This document shows positions 7,062 to 17,206 of a stretch of DNA of 64,000 bases, one piece after another. The position numbers and the translations under genes are program-made. Each line of letters begins with the position of its first letter. The stretch's first letter is position 1. This DNA comes from an uncultured Treponema sp. GTDB taxonomy: Bacteria; Spirochaetota; Spirochaetia; Treponematales; Treponemataceae. The notes under the pieces are model-generated. The model ran no database searches, had not been told where the DNA came from, and saw only the letters and a program-made list of their open reading frames with translations. The stretch is taken from contig CAKUZR010000006.1 in the NCBI GenBank assembly GCA_934718065.1, positions 1-64,000 on the forward strand, in the 5' to 3' direction.

Positions 7062-10000
7062 ATGAAAAAAGTTTTGTACGCAATTGGAATGTTCATTCTG
7101 GTTGCTTTTTCTTCGTGCAACAATGAGCTGGATGAAAATATCCGCGGATTTTCAGGCGATTCTGAATATGGCTCGATTGTTGTTTCTTCCGGGGATTCCG
7201 GAGTGCGTGCCATTGATATTCAATCTTTGAAATTTGCTTCTGTAACTGTTTCTGGCGACGGAATTGCTTCCGGGAAAGAGCCTTCTGCCGGTTCGGTGGC
7301 TATAAAAGATGGCGCAGGTTCTTTTGTTATTGAAAAAATTCCAGCCGGGAAAAACAGAATTGTTACAGTTCAGGCGCTGGATTCTTCAAAATCTGAAATT
7401 TTCGGCGTGACAATGCGCGCTGTTTGTGATGTTCAGGCTGGAAAAACGGTTTCTGTTTCCGTGGACTGGAAAACTACTGCGCTTGGAAATGTTTTTGATT
7501 CTCTTAAAAAATCCGGTGAAAAGATTTCGGCGGTTTCTGATGATGAAAAAAGCAAGATAGAAAGTTTGATTGATAAAAATGTTTCTTCACTTTTGATAGA
7601 CACAGAGCTTCTTGCGCTGGATTTTAAGAATAATTCGCTCAAGAAGGATTCTTCATCATATATTTTGGAGCCGGCGAGCCTGGCTTTGGCTTGCAATGAC
7701 AACGGCGCTTTCAAAATTCAAGTTTGCGATCCTTCGTCTGCGGTTGTTTCCGGCTCGGGAACTGGCGGAACTGTGAAAAATATTGCGCCTGGAAAATGGC
7801 CAGTTTATCTTCTTGATTCATCCGGGGAAAAAATTGCTGAGAAAAATGTGACTTTTGTTTCCGGGAAGGAGTCTTCGGTTTCGTTTGTTTCTGTGACTGA
7901 CAAAATCATTGTGCACGTTGAAAAGACTTCTGGGTACAGTAAAATTTACGCATGGGTTGAAAATCCAAAGGAAGAGATTTTTGGCGCATGGCCGGGAGAA
8001 TCTATGAAAGATTCCGACGGCGACGGCTGGTATGATGTTATAATAGAAAAAACTACGTGCAATCTTATTTTTAACAATGGCGGAAACGGTCAGACATCAA
8101 ATCTTTCGCGTGATGCCGGCGAGTGGTGGTATAAGGATGACGAATGGTTTTCTGAAGATCCGACTGATTCTGAAGCCCCTGTGATAAATTCGTTTGAGTG
8201 CGATTGTTCCGGAAATGTTTCTGAAACGGCTGTGTTCATTTTGGCTGCAAGCGACAACAAAAAGCTGAAAAAAGCGGAGCTGTTCGTGGACGGTGTAAAA
8301 GTTCTTGAAAAAGAATTCAGCTCTTTGAACGATACTTTGAAATTTGAATGGGATTCTTCTGTTGTAAAGAACGGCGAGCATAAAGTTTCCGCGGTGGTTT
8401 ACGATGCGGCTGGAAACAAAAGCGAGGAGAAAATACTTTCCATATCAACGCTGAACGAAAACAGCCGGCCGGTGGCTTCCATAACAGGTTCGATAAAAGT
8501 GTCGAAAGGGGCGGAAAAAACTTATTCCGCGGCTAATTCAAAAGACAAGAACGGATTTGTTGCCGGCTACAAATGGACGGTTTCAGGAGCGACTCTTGTT
8601 GGAGGAACTTTAACAAGCGAATCTATTACAGTAAAAGCTCCGGATTCGGAAGGCTCGTTCGTGGTTTCTCTTGTTGTTTTTGACGACGAGGGGCTTGAGT
8701 CTGAGCAGGTTTCAATAACTGTGAATGTTGTTGAAAAATCTTCTGTGGATTTCCGCGAGGAAACCATTTACTTTTTGATGACGGCGCGTTTCTACGATGG
8801 AGATTCTTCAAACAACCGTTACTGCCGCGCGGATGATAATTCTGGAAACCGTGCGAACAATGATCCGCCGTGGCGTGGGGATTTCAAGGGGCTTATTGAA
8901 AAACTTGACTACATAAAAGCTCTTGGATTCAGCGCAATCTGGATTACTCCGCCGGTCTTGAACCGTTCTGATTTTGATTTCCATGGTTATCATGCCTGGG
9001 ATATGACAAAAATCGATCCGCGTCTGGAATCTACTGGAGCGACTTACCAGGATTTGATAGATGCCGCCCATGCAAAGGGAATTAAAATTATTCAGGATAT
9101 TGTTCTGAATCATTCAAGCCGTTTCGGACTGAAAAATTTCTTTGTTCCAAAGTACTGGGGCGACCGCGACAACAAGTTTTGGGGAAAAGATTCTGATATA
9201 AACTATTACGATGAGTATAATTCTGGTTTTGAGTACAACGGACTGGATGTTGAGCCTAACAGCAAAAAATCCTGGTACAACGGCGACTTGTGGCAAAAGG
9301 AAAAGCCGTCGCTTTCCTGGAATCCGGATTTGTCTGACTGGGGTGTAAAAAAAGGCGTGAACACCGAAAACAGGGAATATTATGGCTGCCAGTGGCCGGA
9401 CCTGCGCCTTTTTGAGCCGGAAAAATTCCATACCGGATGGCTTAAAAACTGGGAGGATGAAACCTGCCAGACTGGAACAATTCATGAAGACTGCATTGAC
9501 TTGAACACGGAGTCGGCGGTTGTTCAGAAATACCTGATTGACGCGTACACAAAATATATTGAAATGGGTGTTGACGCATTCCGAATTGACACAGTTAAGC
9601 ATGTGAGCCGAAACACATTCAACCGTCGTTTTATTCCTGCGTTCAAGGAAGCTGGCGGCGAGGATTTCTATATGTTCGGCGAAGTTTGCACCCGCGTAAA
9701 TGAAGTCTGGAATCATGGTGTTGCGCCGCTTTCTACGCCGTTCTACACTTGGAAGGAACGTAGCACTTACAGCGATGATGACACAGAAGCCGCCCACGAG
9801 GCCTATGAGTTTGAAGACAAGAAAGGAACAGGCAACCAGCCGACTTCTAAAAACCATTTGCTGAACGGAAACGAATATCACAAGCCGGATTACACAAATT
9901 CTTCCGGTCTTTCTGTAATTGATTTTCCAATGCACTGGAATTTCAGCGATGCAAATTCTGCTTATAATCAGCGTGTAAATGATATTTACTACAATGATGC

Positions 10001-10661
10001 CACTTGGAATGTTGTTTATGTAGACAGCCATGACTACGGCCCGAATACGGATGCCCGCTATGCTGGCGGAACTGACGCCTGGGCTGAAAATATGACGTAT
10101 ATGTGGACGTTCCGCGGAATTCCGTGCCTTTATTATGGAAGCGAAGTTGAATTTCAAGCCGGGCAGCCTGCTGATAAAGGCGCTGCGGCTCCGCTGGCTT
10201 CAACTGGACGCGCTTACTTTGGCGATTATATTGAAGGAAGCGTGAAAGTTTCTGATTTTGGCGAATGGTCTGAGGCGAGCGGCAAAATGGCTGAAACTTT
10301 GGAAAAACCTTTGTCAAAACATCTTTCACATCTGAATAAAATTCGCCGTGAAATTCCGGCTTTGCAGAAAGGTCAGTATTCAAATGAAAATTGTTCCGGC
10401 GGCATGGCATTTAAACGGCGCTTTACAGATGATTCAACAGACAGTTTTGTTCTGGTTTCTGTTTCTGGAAACGCAACGTTCAGCGGACTTCCGGCGGGAA
10501 CTTATACTGATGTTGTGACAGGCGATTCAAAAACAATCAGCGAAGGCGGCTCAATTTCAGTTTCTTGCTCAGGACGAGGCAATGCAAGAATTTATGTTCT
10601 TTCAACTGCAAAAACTCCTGCGCCGGGAAAAATTGCCGGAAACAGTCCGTATTTGAAGTAA
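7062..10661 (+). CDS. GH13 alpha-amylase lipoprotein with CBM26-like and PKD-like domains
   Basis: A 1199-residue lipoprotein (signal M-K-K-V-L-Y, lipobox A-F-S-S-C). Order: shared N-terminal module (~27-275); a CBM26-like starch-binding domain with I-Y-A-W and A-W-P-G motifs (~281-365); an Ig-like domain (~370-465) with D-x-A-G-N; a PKD/Ig-like domain (~470-560); GH13 barrel from ~565. Catalytic signatures are Q-D-I-V-L-N-H (~676), F-R-I-D nucleophile (~836), G-E-V acid/base (~871) and V-D-S-H-D (~986). All three carboxylates are present, so the enzyme should be active on alpha-glucan; the exact subfamily and product are not clear. The ribosome site AGGAAA precedes ATG. The gene follows an attenuating terminator. 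Confidence 0.9.
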   Translation: MKKVLYAIGMFILVAFSSCNNELDENIRGFSGDSEYGSIVVSSGDSGVRAIDIQSLKFASVTVSGDGIASGKEPSAGSVAIKDGAGSFVIEKIPAGKNRIVTVQALDSSKSEIFGVTMRAVCDVQAGKTVSVSVDWKTTALGNVFDSLKKSGEKISAVSDDEKSKIESLIDKNVSSLLIDTELLALDFKNNSLKKDSSSYILEPASLALACNDNGAFKIQVCDPSSAVVSGSGTGGTVKNIAPGKWPVYLLDSSGEKIAEKNVTFVSGKESSVSFVSVTDKIIVHVEKTSGYSKIYAWVENPKEEIFGAWPGESMKDSDGDGWYDVIIEKTTCNLIFNNGGNGQTSNLSRDAGEWWYKDDEWFSEDPTDSEAPVINSFECDCSGNVSETAVFILAASDNKKLKKAELFVDGVKVLEKEFSSLNDTLKFEWDSSVVKNGEHKVSAVVYDAAGNKSEEKILSISTLNENSRPVASITGSIKVSKGAEKTYSAANSKDKNGFVAGYKWTVSGATLVGGTLTSESITVKAPDSEGSFVVSLVVFDDEGLESEQVSITVNVVEKSSVDFREETIYFLMTARFYDGDSSNNRYCRADDNSGNRANNDPPWRGDFKGLIEKLDYIKALGFSAIWITPPVLNRSDFDFHGYHAWDMTKIDPRLESTGATYQDLIDAAHAKGIKIIQDIVLNHSSRFGLKNFFVPKYWGDRDNKFWGKDSDINYYDEYNSGFEYNGLDVEPNSKKSWYNGDLWQKEKPSLSWNPDLSDWGVKKGVNTENREYYGCQWPDLRLFEPEKFHTGWLKNWEDETCQTGTIHEDCIDLNTESAVVQKYLIDAYTKYIEMGVDAFRIDTVKHVSRNTFNRRFIPAFKEAGGEDFYMFGEVCTRVNEVWNHGVAPLSTPFYTWKERSTYSDDDTEAAHEAYEFEDKKGTGNQPTSKNHLLNGNEYHKPDYTNSSGLSVIDFPMHWNFSDANSAYNQRVNDIYYNDATWNVVYVDSHDYGPNTDARYAGGTDAWAENMTYMWTFRGIPCLYYGSEVEFQAGQPADKGAAAPLASTGRAYFGDYIEGSVKVSDFGEWSEASGKMAETLEKPLSKHLSHLNKIRREIPALQKGQYSNENCSGGMAFKRRFTDDSTDSFVLVSVSGNATFSGLPAGTYTDVVTGDSKTISEGGSISVSCSGRGNARIYVLSTAKTPAPGKIAGNSPYLK

Positions 10662-10696
10662 AACTTTTTAGCGCCCAAAAATAACAAAACTTTAAT

Positions 10697-10725
10697 TAGA
10701 CAGATTGACATAGTGGACTTACAAT
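10697..10725 (+). promoter_or_regulatory. Promoter of the second half of the lipoprotein array
   Basis: TAGACA (10697-10702) and TACAAT (10720-10725), spacer 17. The stretch just upstream matches that of the promoter at 1583, and the spacer and -10 region (ATAGTGGACTTACAATT) match the promoter at 57865 (ATAGTGGGCTTAGAATT). It should drive 10783, 13727 and 17207, since the gaps between those genes hold no other clear promoter. Confidence 0.6.
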
Positions 10726-10782
10726 TTTTTTTAGAGAAAGTTAGTTAAAAAAGTGTGGTTCTTGCCTCAAAAAGGAAAAACT

Positions 10783-13653
10783 ATGAAAAATCTAAAAATG
10801 TTTTCTACAGTTGCGCTGTTTTTGGGCGTTTTGCTGATTTCGGGCTGTTCCGAGCTTGTTCCTGAAAAAAACGGCTTGGAATATGGTTCTGTTGCAGTCA
10901 ACGCTGGAAGCAGGGCTGTTTTTGTTGATGAAATAAAAAATGCGAAAGTTTCTGTTTCCGGGTTTAATTCTTCCGGCGAAAAATTTGAAACGCCGGCTTC
11001 TGAATTTTCTTCCGTGAGCGATGGAAAAGGCATTCTTCCTGTAATTGAAAAAATTCCTGTTTCAAAAAATGTTGTTGTAAAAGTGCAGGCTTACAGCGGC
11101 GCGGATGAAAATTTGAAAATTGAAGGAATTACGTTGTACGCCGTCTGCGATATTAACGATGGCGAGCAGACAAATGTGGATGTCAACTGGGAATCTTCTA
11201 AAAAAGGCAAGGTTTATGTGGCTCTGCTTGAAAAAGACTTCAACACATCTACGCTTACAGATGAGCAAATTTCTTCTATTAATAATGCGATTCCTGACGC
11301 TAACGCAAGTTTGATTGATGCGGCTGGAATTGCCGGCGACTTTCTTTCCGGGGCTTTGAAAGACAAAAATTCCTACGTGCTGAAAGCTGGAAGCGTGAAG
11401 ATTTCCGCGAACGGCTGCTCTGGATGCACAGTTCAAGTTTCTGACCCTAATTCAAAGGTTTCGGCGGCGCTTTCCTCTGATTCCGAAGAAATTACAATTT
11501 CTGATGTTGCTCCCGGTTCATGGAATGTTTACGCTGTAAAGGACGGCGTTGCTGTAAAAAACGGCACGGTGACTGTTTCTTCCGGCGGAACTTCAAAAGT
11601 TGTGCTGGGAAATTCTTCCGTGGAATTTGACGGAATAAAAATTCTTGTGGCAAAATCGCTGGGCTTCCCGCTGGTTCATTACTGGAGCTGCTCAGACAAA
11701 GCTACTACTTACCCAAATACAACATGGCCTGGCGTTGAAATGAGTTCAATCGGTGAAGACTATGTTTATGAGTTCAAAGAAGTTTCTTCTGTAAGCCTTT
11801 TGATAACAAATTCTTCCGGTGGAAAATTATGCGGAGAAGATATTGTTCTTTCATCAAAAGGAATTTACCGCATAACTAAGGACGGCGCAGAAAAACAGAC
11901 GGCTCCAGTTCCTCCAGCCGTGGCAATTCCTTCAACTGCATATTTGGGCGGAACTTTCAGCATAAATGTAACGAGCGAACTGGACTTGATTGAAAACACA
12001 ATTTATATCGGCGGCAGTCCAAAAGATGTAAAAGTCGGAAAAAACTCGTTCAACGTGGCGGATTTTACAGCTTCGGAAGGAATTCTTTCGGTTTTAGGAA
12101 CTCTTTCAAATTCCGCAGGAAGCACACCGGTTTCCGGAAAAATTTCAGTAACCGCAAAGCCTGAAAATTCGCTGGTTTCTGACTGGAACGAGCTTCGCAT
12201 TTATCAGGTTATGGTTGCAAGTTTTCAAGATGGCGATCCTTCAATTGGTTATACTCAGATGTGGGGACCAGACAATCAGACTAAAGGCGGCGACCTTCAG
12301 GGAATTATTAATGCGATTCCTTATATAAAAGAACTTGGTTGCAATGCATTGTGGATGACACCGATATTTAATTCAAATGGAAGTGACAAACTGGATGCAA
12401 CCGGCTATTTTGCCTATGACTATTTCAATATTGACCCAAAATTCGGCACGATGGAAAAATTTGACGAGCTTGTTGAACTTTGCCATGAAAACGGAATAAA
12501 TGTGATTCTTGACGGTGTTTTTGGGCATAACAAAGGTGATGTGGCCGCTTCTCCAAACCGAAATGGAATAAGAAATCCAGGAATTAAGCCTTCAACTTCA
12601 AATCCTGTTGATTATGCGAATAATCCAAATTCCTTGAAATATTATTCAGATGTTGCAAGATACTGGATTACTGAGCATAAAATTGACGGATGGCGTTTTG
12701 ACCAGTGCTATCAGGTCGCCTTTGGTGAAAATGCGTTAGGAACTACTTCTGATAATTGTAATACTGGTGGACACAACTATTGGTATGATATTCGCAAGGT
12801 TGTTGAAGAGGCGGCCGCTTCAAATGGTAGTTTAGGTACTGACTGGGGAACATTAGGATATATTGTTGGCGAGCATTGGCGAGGTGCTGCAGAAACCATT
12901 CAGAATGGAACTGTAAAACCAGGAAATTCCGCAGGATACGGATTGAATTCCTGTTTTGACTTCCCTGCTTATTATCAAGTTGTTCAAGGTTTTGCCCAGG
13001 AATGGGATGGAAAAAAGAACGAAAATATTACAACAGGCTTAAGCTATTTGTATAAAACTTATTCAGAAAAAGGCTATTCTTGCAGGGAGGATGATGGAAG
13101 TTATGAGCCATATTATCCGAATTTCATGCTTTCAAACCATGACTTGTTCAGAATCGGGGACTTGATTAATAAGAGATTTAACAGTGGCTTTGAAAGTGAT
13201 GAATATGCAAAGCGAAATATGGTTCTTTTGGCGGCGCAGGCCGCTTATTCTGGTCCGATTACAATTTATTACGGCGATGAGATAGGCGACCATAATGCGA
13301 CTACAACTAGCGGTTGGGGCAAGGATAATGTTGCGCGTTCTTCTGGTAAAATCTCTGGTTTCAATTCCAGGGAACAAAAGGTTCACGACTGGACTAAGAA
13401 ATGTCTTGAAGCGCGTGCGGCTCACGAGGCTCTATGGAATGGAACTAATGAACAGATTTCTGGGGAGTCTGATTTTTATGTAGCAAAGAAGCAGGGTGGC
13501 GGAGAAACTATATATATTGCATTCAATTATAATTCTTCTGCCATAAAATCATTCTCGATTTCGGGAAGCGGAACTGACTTGATTTCTGGCGAGGAGTTCA
13601 GCGGCAATGTTACTGTGCCGGCGCTTTCGGCAAGGTTCATTCTTTTGAACTAG
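10783..13653 (+). CDS. GH13 alpha-amylase lipoprotein
   Basis: A 956-residue lipoprotein (signal M-K-N-L-K, lipobox L-I-S-G-C). Order: shared N-terminal module (~28-280); CBM26-like starch-binding module with H-Y-W and T-W-P-G motifs (~285-375); a short Ig-like spacer; GH13 catalytic domain from ~465. Catalytic regions are D-G-V-F-G-H-N (~576), G-W-R-F-D nucleophile (~636), V-G-E-H acid/base (~694) and S-N-H-D (~782), with Y-Y-G-D-E-I-G-D near the barrel end, typical of alpha-amylases and neopullulanase-like enzymes. A short all-beta domain closes the protein. A GTG 30 bases upstream is in frame, but ATG 10783 has the signal peptide and an AAGGAAA ribosome site. Product specificity cannot be read from sequence. 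Confidence 0.9.
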   Translation: MKNLKMFSTVALFLGVLLISGCSELVPEKNGLEYGSVAVNAGSRAVFVDEIKNAKVSVSGFNSSGEKFETPASEFSSVSDGKGILPVIEKIPVSKNVVVKVQAYSGADENLKIEGITLYAVCDINDGEQTNVDVNWESSKKGKVYVALLEKDFNTSTLTDEQISSINNAIPDANASLIDAAGIAGDFLSGALKDKNSYVLKAGSVKISANGCSGCTVQVSDPNSKVSAALSSDSEEITISDVAPGSWNVYAVKDGVAVKNGTVTVSSGGTSKVVLGNSSVEFDGIKILVAKSLGFPLVHYWSCSDKATTYPNTTWPGVEMSSIGEDYVYEFKEVSSVSLLITNSSGGKLCGEDIVLSSKGIYRITKDGAEKQTAPVPPAVAIPSTAYLGGTFSINVTSELDLIENTIYIGGSPKDVKVGKNSFNVADFTASEGILSVLGTLSNSAGSTPVSGKISVTAKPENSLVSDWNELRIYQVMVASFQDGDPSIGYTQMWGPDNQTKGGDLQGIINAIPYIKELGCNALWMTPIFNSNGSDKLDATGYFAYDYFNIDPKFGTMEKFDELVELCHENGINVILDGVFGHNKGDVAASPNRNGIRNPGIKPSTSNPVDYANNPNSLKYYSDVARYWITEHKIDGWRFDQCYQVAFGENALGTTSDNCNTGGHNYWYDIRKVVEEAAASNGSLGTDWGTLGYIVGEHWRGAAETIQNGTVKPGNSAGYGLNSCFDFPAYYQVVQGFAQEWDGKKNENITTGLSYLYKTYSEKGYSCREDDGSYEPYYPNFMLSNHDLFRIGDLINKRFNSGFESDEYAKRNMVLLAAQAAYSGPITIYYGDEIGDHNATTTSGWGKDNVARSSGKISGFNSREQKVHDWTKKCLEARAAHEALWNGTNEQISGESDFYVAKKQGGGETIYIAFNYNSSAIKSFSISGSGTDLISGEEFSGNVTVPALSARFILLN

Positions 13654-13661
13654 TTTTTGTG

Positions 13662-13701
13662 CAAAGCCTGTTTCTGTGCGGGAAAAGCAGGGCGGGCTTT
13701 G
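13662..13701 (+). promoter_or_regulatory. Leader hairpin with UGCGGGAAAAG loop, copy 2
   Basis: Outer stem CAAAGCC (13662-13668) with GGCTTTG (13695-13701). Inner stem TTCTG (13672-13676) with CAGGG (13688-13692), two G-U pairs. The 11-nt loop is TGCGGGAAAAG (13677-13687). No T-run follows, so it is not a terminator. Same loop and closing G-C pair as 1662-1698 and 17149-17175. Confidence 0.6.
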
Positions 13702-13726
13702 GTTCGGCGGGAGTTTCTGGAGGAAT

Positions 13727-16700
13727 ATGAAAAAGTTTCTTGGGTCTTTGTTTTTTCTGGCGGGATTTTTGTTTTTGTTGCTTGCGTCAGGCTGTTCAAA
13801 TGGCTTGGAGCAAAAGTTTGAGGCCGGCCCGGATTCCGGGAAAAATTATGGAACTCTTGTTGTAGGGGCAAAATCCAGCCGCGCTGTTCAGGCTGATGAG
13901 ATTTCCGCGGCCGATGTATGCGTTCTTGGCTCTGATATGAAAACTGTTTTTGCTGAGAATGTGCAGATTTCCGGCGGAAAAGGCTCTTTTACAATCGAAA
14001 ATATTCCGGTTGGCAAAAACCGCGTGATTCAGGTTCAGGCGAAAAGTTCCGGTTCAGCTGGTTCAAAAATTGATGGAATTTGCCTGTCGGCTGTTGTTGA
14101 CATAAATTCCGGTGAAAATACTCTTGAGGAAATAAACTGGGCTTCTTCTGTAAAAGGCAATGTCTACAAGGCGTTGATAGAAGCCGGGGTAAAAACGTCG
14201 GAGTTTGGCGAGGCGCAGAAAAAGGCTGTTGAATCCGCAATTCCGCTGGAAACGCACGCTTCTCTTGTTGATTCAAAAAAAATTGCCGCGGATTTCAGCA
14301 AAAATCCGGAGCGCGCTTTTGATTCTTCTGATTATATTTTAACGCCGGGAAAAGTTTCTGTTTCTGCAAAAAATGCGTCGGGGTATAAAATCTGGCTGAA
14401 CGATCCTGTTTCTTCGGCTGAAAAAGTTGAAATTTCCGCTGACAAATCTTATTCAATTGAAAATGTTGCTCCCGGCTCGTGGACATTATATATAGAAGAT
14501 AATTCAGGAAAACTGGAAAAACGCTCTGTTTCAGTTGTTTCTGGCGAATCTTGCTCGGCTGGAAAAATCGGGGCGGAGGAAACTTTTGAAGGCTTCCGCG
14601 TGCATTTCTACGGTGCAAGCTGGAGTTCATGCAAAATTTACTATTACAACAGCACAACGGAAGTTGTTTCTGAGTGGGATGCAATGCCTTCAATGTCTAC
14701 GGAAGACAACGGCTATTACTATGATTTGAAGGAAAGCTGGGTTTCCGCCGGAAAAACAATGGTTATTTTCTTCGGCGGAGATAACAGCAACCGCTATCCG
14801 GCAGACCAGCAGGATGGAGTTGTTCTTCCTTCTGGAGTGAAAGAAGCGTGGTTCAACTTTGAAACAAAAAAGTTTGAGACTTCAAATCCGTTCAGCACGG
14901 AGCCGGTTGTTTCAATAACTCCGGGCGGAAATGTTTCGTTCAGCGGCGAAAGCCAGAGCGTAACTGTTTCTGAAAAAAACTGCACTTCGGCAAAATACAC
15001 AACAGACGGAAGCGACCCGAAAACTTCTTCAACAGCGGTTTCTTTTGTTTCCAGCAAAAGCATTGCGGTTGGCGACGGAATCAGCATAGGCGGCTCTGTA
15101 ACTGTAAAAGTGTGGGGAACTGACGGAACTTTTGAAGTGTCTGAAAGCGCGGTTTACACAAAAGTTGAAAAGCCGGCGACTCCGACACGGCTCGGCGCAT
15201 ACTACACAAGCAGCGCGACTTCATTCAGCATTTGGTCGCCTGATTCAAGCGACGTAACGGTTACTGTAAAACCTGTTGGCGGCACAGAACAGACTTACAC
15301 CTGTACAAAAGGCTTCGAGGTTGACGGCGATTACCCCGATGCGGCGAACATCTACGGCGTTTCAGTTCCAGGCGACCTGCACCTTGCGGAATACCAGTTC
15401 AAAATCGGAGACAGGGCAGTCCGCGACCCGTATGGAAAAATGGTGAAGTATGAAGATATTGATGCGAAAACAAATATCATAAAATCAGATTATAAAGAAT
15501 CTAATTGTACAGTAACAAGTTATGCAGGTTCATCTGTAAATATTGTAGTTGATGTTGATAGAATTTTACCAAGCAGTGGCAGTTGGGCAGTTCGTCCAAC
15601 ACTTGAAAATCGGGCGAAATCTGTAGTCTATGAAATCCATGTAGGCGATTTTACTTCAGATGATTCATGGAATGGAACTTTAAAAAACAAGGGAAAGTTT
15701 GATGGGCTTGTTGAAAGTGGAACTACATATACAAACGGAAATGCAACTGTAAAAACAGGGCTTGACCATCTGGTGGAACTTGGCGTTACTCATGTTCAGA
15801 TTTTGCCGATGTACGATTTTGCAACAAAATATAATGAAACAATCGGAGAATATTATAACTGGGGATATGATCCAGTAAATTATAATGTTCCGGAAGATAG
15901 ATATTCTGTAACTCCAACTGATTATGAAAATAGAATTCGTGAAGTAAAAAATATGGTTGATATTCTTCATCAGAATGGAATTCGTGTTGTTATGGATGTT
16001 GTGTATAATCACACTTTTGATGGTGAAATGTTCAATAATATTTCAAAATCTTATTACACGGCAACAGACCTTTCTGGTTGTGGAAACAGCCTTGATGTTA
16101 CAAATGAAATGGTCAGCAGAATGATTCGAGATAGCTTGGAGTATTGGCTTGAAACTTACAACCTTGACGGATTCCGTTTTGATTTAATGGGAATCTATTC
16201 TAATTCAGCCATTGGCAATTGGGGTAGATATTTGAATCAAAAATATTCTGATAGAACGCTTTTGCTTTATGGCGAGCCTTATCAAGCTAATAATACAGGA
16301 AGCACAAGTTATGCTTATGCAAGTTCTATTCCTGGGCTTGAATATGCAGGTGTTGGTGGATTTGCCCATAAATACCGTGAAACATTGAAAGGCGGAAGCG
16401 ATGACGGCATAAAAGGATATATTTTTGATTCTACTCAAAAGGATGGTGATGGAACAGTTTGGAATGTTCAAGTTGGATTAAAAGGTTCTTTGACATCGAT
16501 TGGAAGTGATTCTGAAGGTGTTTGGACTCGTTATTTTACAAAAAGTCCATATCAAGCAGTGAATTATCTTGCTGCGCATGATAATCTTTGCTTGTATGAC
16601 AAGATTGTTGCGTCTGGAATTACATCTTCAAATTCTATTTATCAGCAGGCAATTGTAAAATTTGGTCATGGAATAATTACTCTTTCCCAGGGCATTGGAT

Positions 16701-17131
16701 TTATTCATGGCGGTGATGATTTCCTGCGTACTAAGTCAGGCGACAAATGGAGCGAATTTAAAATTGATTCAAGAACTGCAAAGGAAAATAGTTATATGTT
16801 CGGACAGGGAATGAATAAAATCGATTGGAGTTTAAAAGCGACTTATAATGATGTTTTTAACTATCATAAGGATTTAATTCAATTTAAGAAATCTCATGAT
16901 GGATTTTGGAATGGAAGTGCTTCTACATCTGCTGATGGAATGGTTGTTTATTATACTGTCAAAGATTCTGACGGTAAAAGTTTGACATGTGTTTTAAATC
17001 CAGGAACTGATATGAATTATTCTGGAGACGGAAATCAAATATTCAACAAAAAAGGAGTAATTAGTTCTGGTGATAGTGACTATAATTCAAAAAATTGTGA
17101 GGGCACTGGAATCACTGTTTTTATGCAGTAA
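13727..17131 (+). CDS. Type I pullulanase lipoprotein
   Basis: An 1134-residue lipoprotein debranching enzyme that should cleave alpha-1,6 links of pullulan and amylopectin. Order: signal with lipobox L-A-S-G-C; shared N-terminal module (~38-280); CBM26-like region (~287-385); a chitobiase-C/FN3-like domain (~390-475) with Y-T-T-D-G-S-D-P; CBM48 (~485-610); GH13 from ~625. The type I pullulanase hallmark Y-N-W-G-Y-D-P is at ~710. Catalytic regions are D-V-V-Y-N-H (~756), F-R-F-D (~814), G-E-P (~848) and A-H-D-N (~949). The start is ATG 13727 behind TCTGGAGG. By eye, base composition becomes clearly AT-richer after about 15460, within the CBM48-to-GH13 part. It follows 10783 by 73 bases in the same operon. 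Confidence 0.93.
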   Translation: MKKFLGSLFFLAGFLFLLLASGCSNGLEQKFEAGPDSGKNYGTLVVGAKSSRAVQADEISAADVCVLGSDMKTVFAENVQISGGKGSFTIENIPVGKNRVIQVQAKSSGSAGSKIDGICLSAVVDINSGENTLEEINWASSVKGNVYKALIEAGVKTSEFGEAQKKAVESAIPLETHASLVDSKKIAADFSKNPERAFDSSDYILTPGKVSVSAKNASGYKIWLNDPVSSAEKVEISADKSYSIENVAPGSWTLYIEDNSGKLEKRSVSVVSGESCSAGKIGAEETFEGFRVHFYGASWSSCKIYYYNSTTEVVSEWDAMPSMSTEDNGYYYDLKESWVSAGKTMVIFFGGDNSNRYPADQQDGVVLPSGVKEAWFNFETKKFETSNPFSTEPVVSITPGGNVSFSGESQSVTVSEKNCTSAKYTTDGSDPKTSSTAVSFVSSKSIAVGDGISIGGSVTVKVWGTDGTFEVSESAVYTKVEKPATPTRLGAYYTSSATSFSIWSPDSSDVTVTVKPVGGTEQTYTCTKGFEVDGDYPDAANIYGVSVPGDLHLAEYQFKIGDRAVRDPYGKMVKYEDIDAKTNIIKSDYKESNCTVTSYAGSSVNIVVDVDRILPSSGSWAVRPTLENRAKSVVYEIHVGDFTSDDSWNGTLKNKGKFDGLVESGTTYTNGNATVKTGLDHLVELGVTHVQILPMYDFATKYNETIGEYYNWGYDPVNYNVPEDRYSVTPTDYENRIREVKNMVDILHQNGIRVVMDVVYNHTFDGEMFNNISKSYYTATDLSGCGNSLDVTNEMVSRMIRDSLEYWLETYNLDGFRFDLMGIYSNSAIGNWGRYLNQKYSDRTLLLYGEPYQANNTGSTSYAYASSIPGLEYAGVGGFAHKYRETLKGGSDDGIKGYIFDSTQKDGDGTVWNVQVGLKGSLTSIGSDSEGVWTRYFTKSPYQAVNYLAAHDNLCLYDKIVASGITSSNSIYQQAIVKFGHGIITLSQGIGFIHGGDDFLRTKSGDKWSEFKIDSRTAKENSYMFGQGMNKIDWSLKATYNDVFNYHKDLIQFKKSHDGFWNGSASTSADGMVVYYTVKDSDGKSLTCVLNPGTDMNYSGDGNQIFNKKGVISSGDSDYNSKNCEGTGITVFMQ

Positions 17132-17148
17132 AATACTAACTCTTCGCG

Positions 17149-17175
17149 GCGTTCCGTGCGGGAAAAGCGGGATGC
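17149..17175 (+). promoter_or_regulatory. Leader hairpin with UGCGGGAAAAG loop, copy 3
   Basis: An 8-bp stem (17149-17156 with 17168-17175, two G-U pairs) closed by G-C around the 11-nt loop TGCGGGAAAAG (17157-17167). The loop begins 50 nt upstream of ATG 17207, the same distance as copy 2 from its start. Not followed by a T-run. Confidence 0.6.
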
Positions 17176-17206
17176 GGCGGAAAATATAAAAAAGTAAGGA
17201 TGGAAA

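Noticed and set aside
9114..10157. Long open frame on the minus strand inside the second GH13 gene
   Set aside because: It is fully antisense to a gene with all catalytic motifs, has no ribosome site, and its translation is Ile/Val/Arg-rich low-quality sequence, as expected from an opposite-strand shadow.
13654..13726. Terminator after the third amylase gene
   Set aside because: The hairpin is present but no T-run follows; it matches the conserved UGCGGGAAAA leader element instead.
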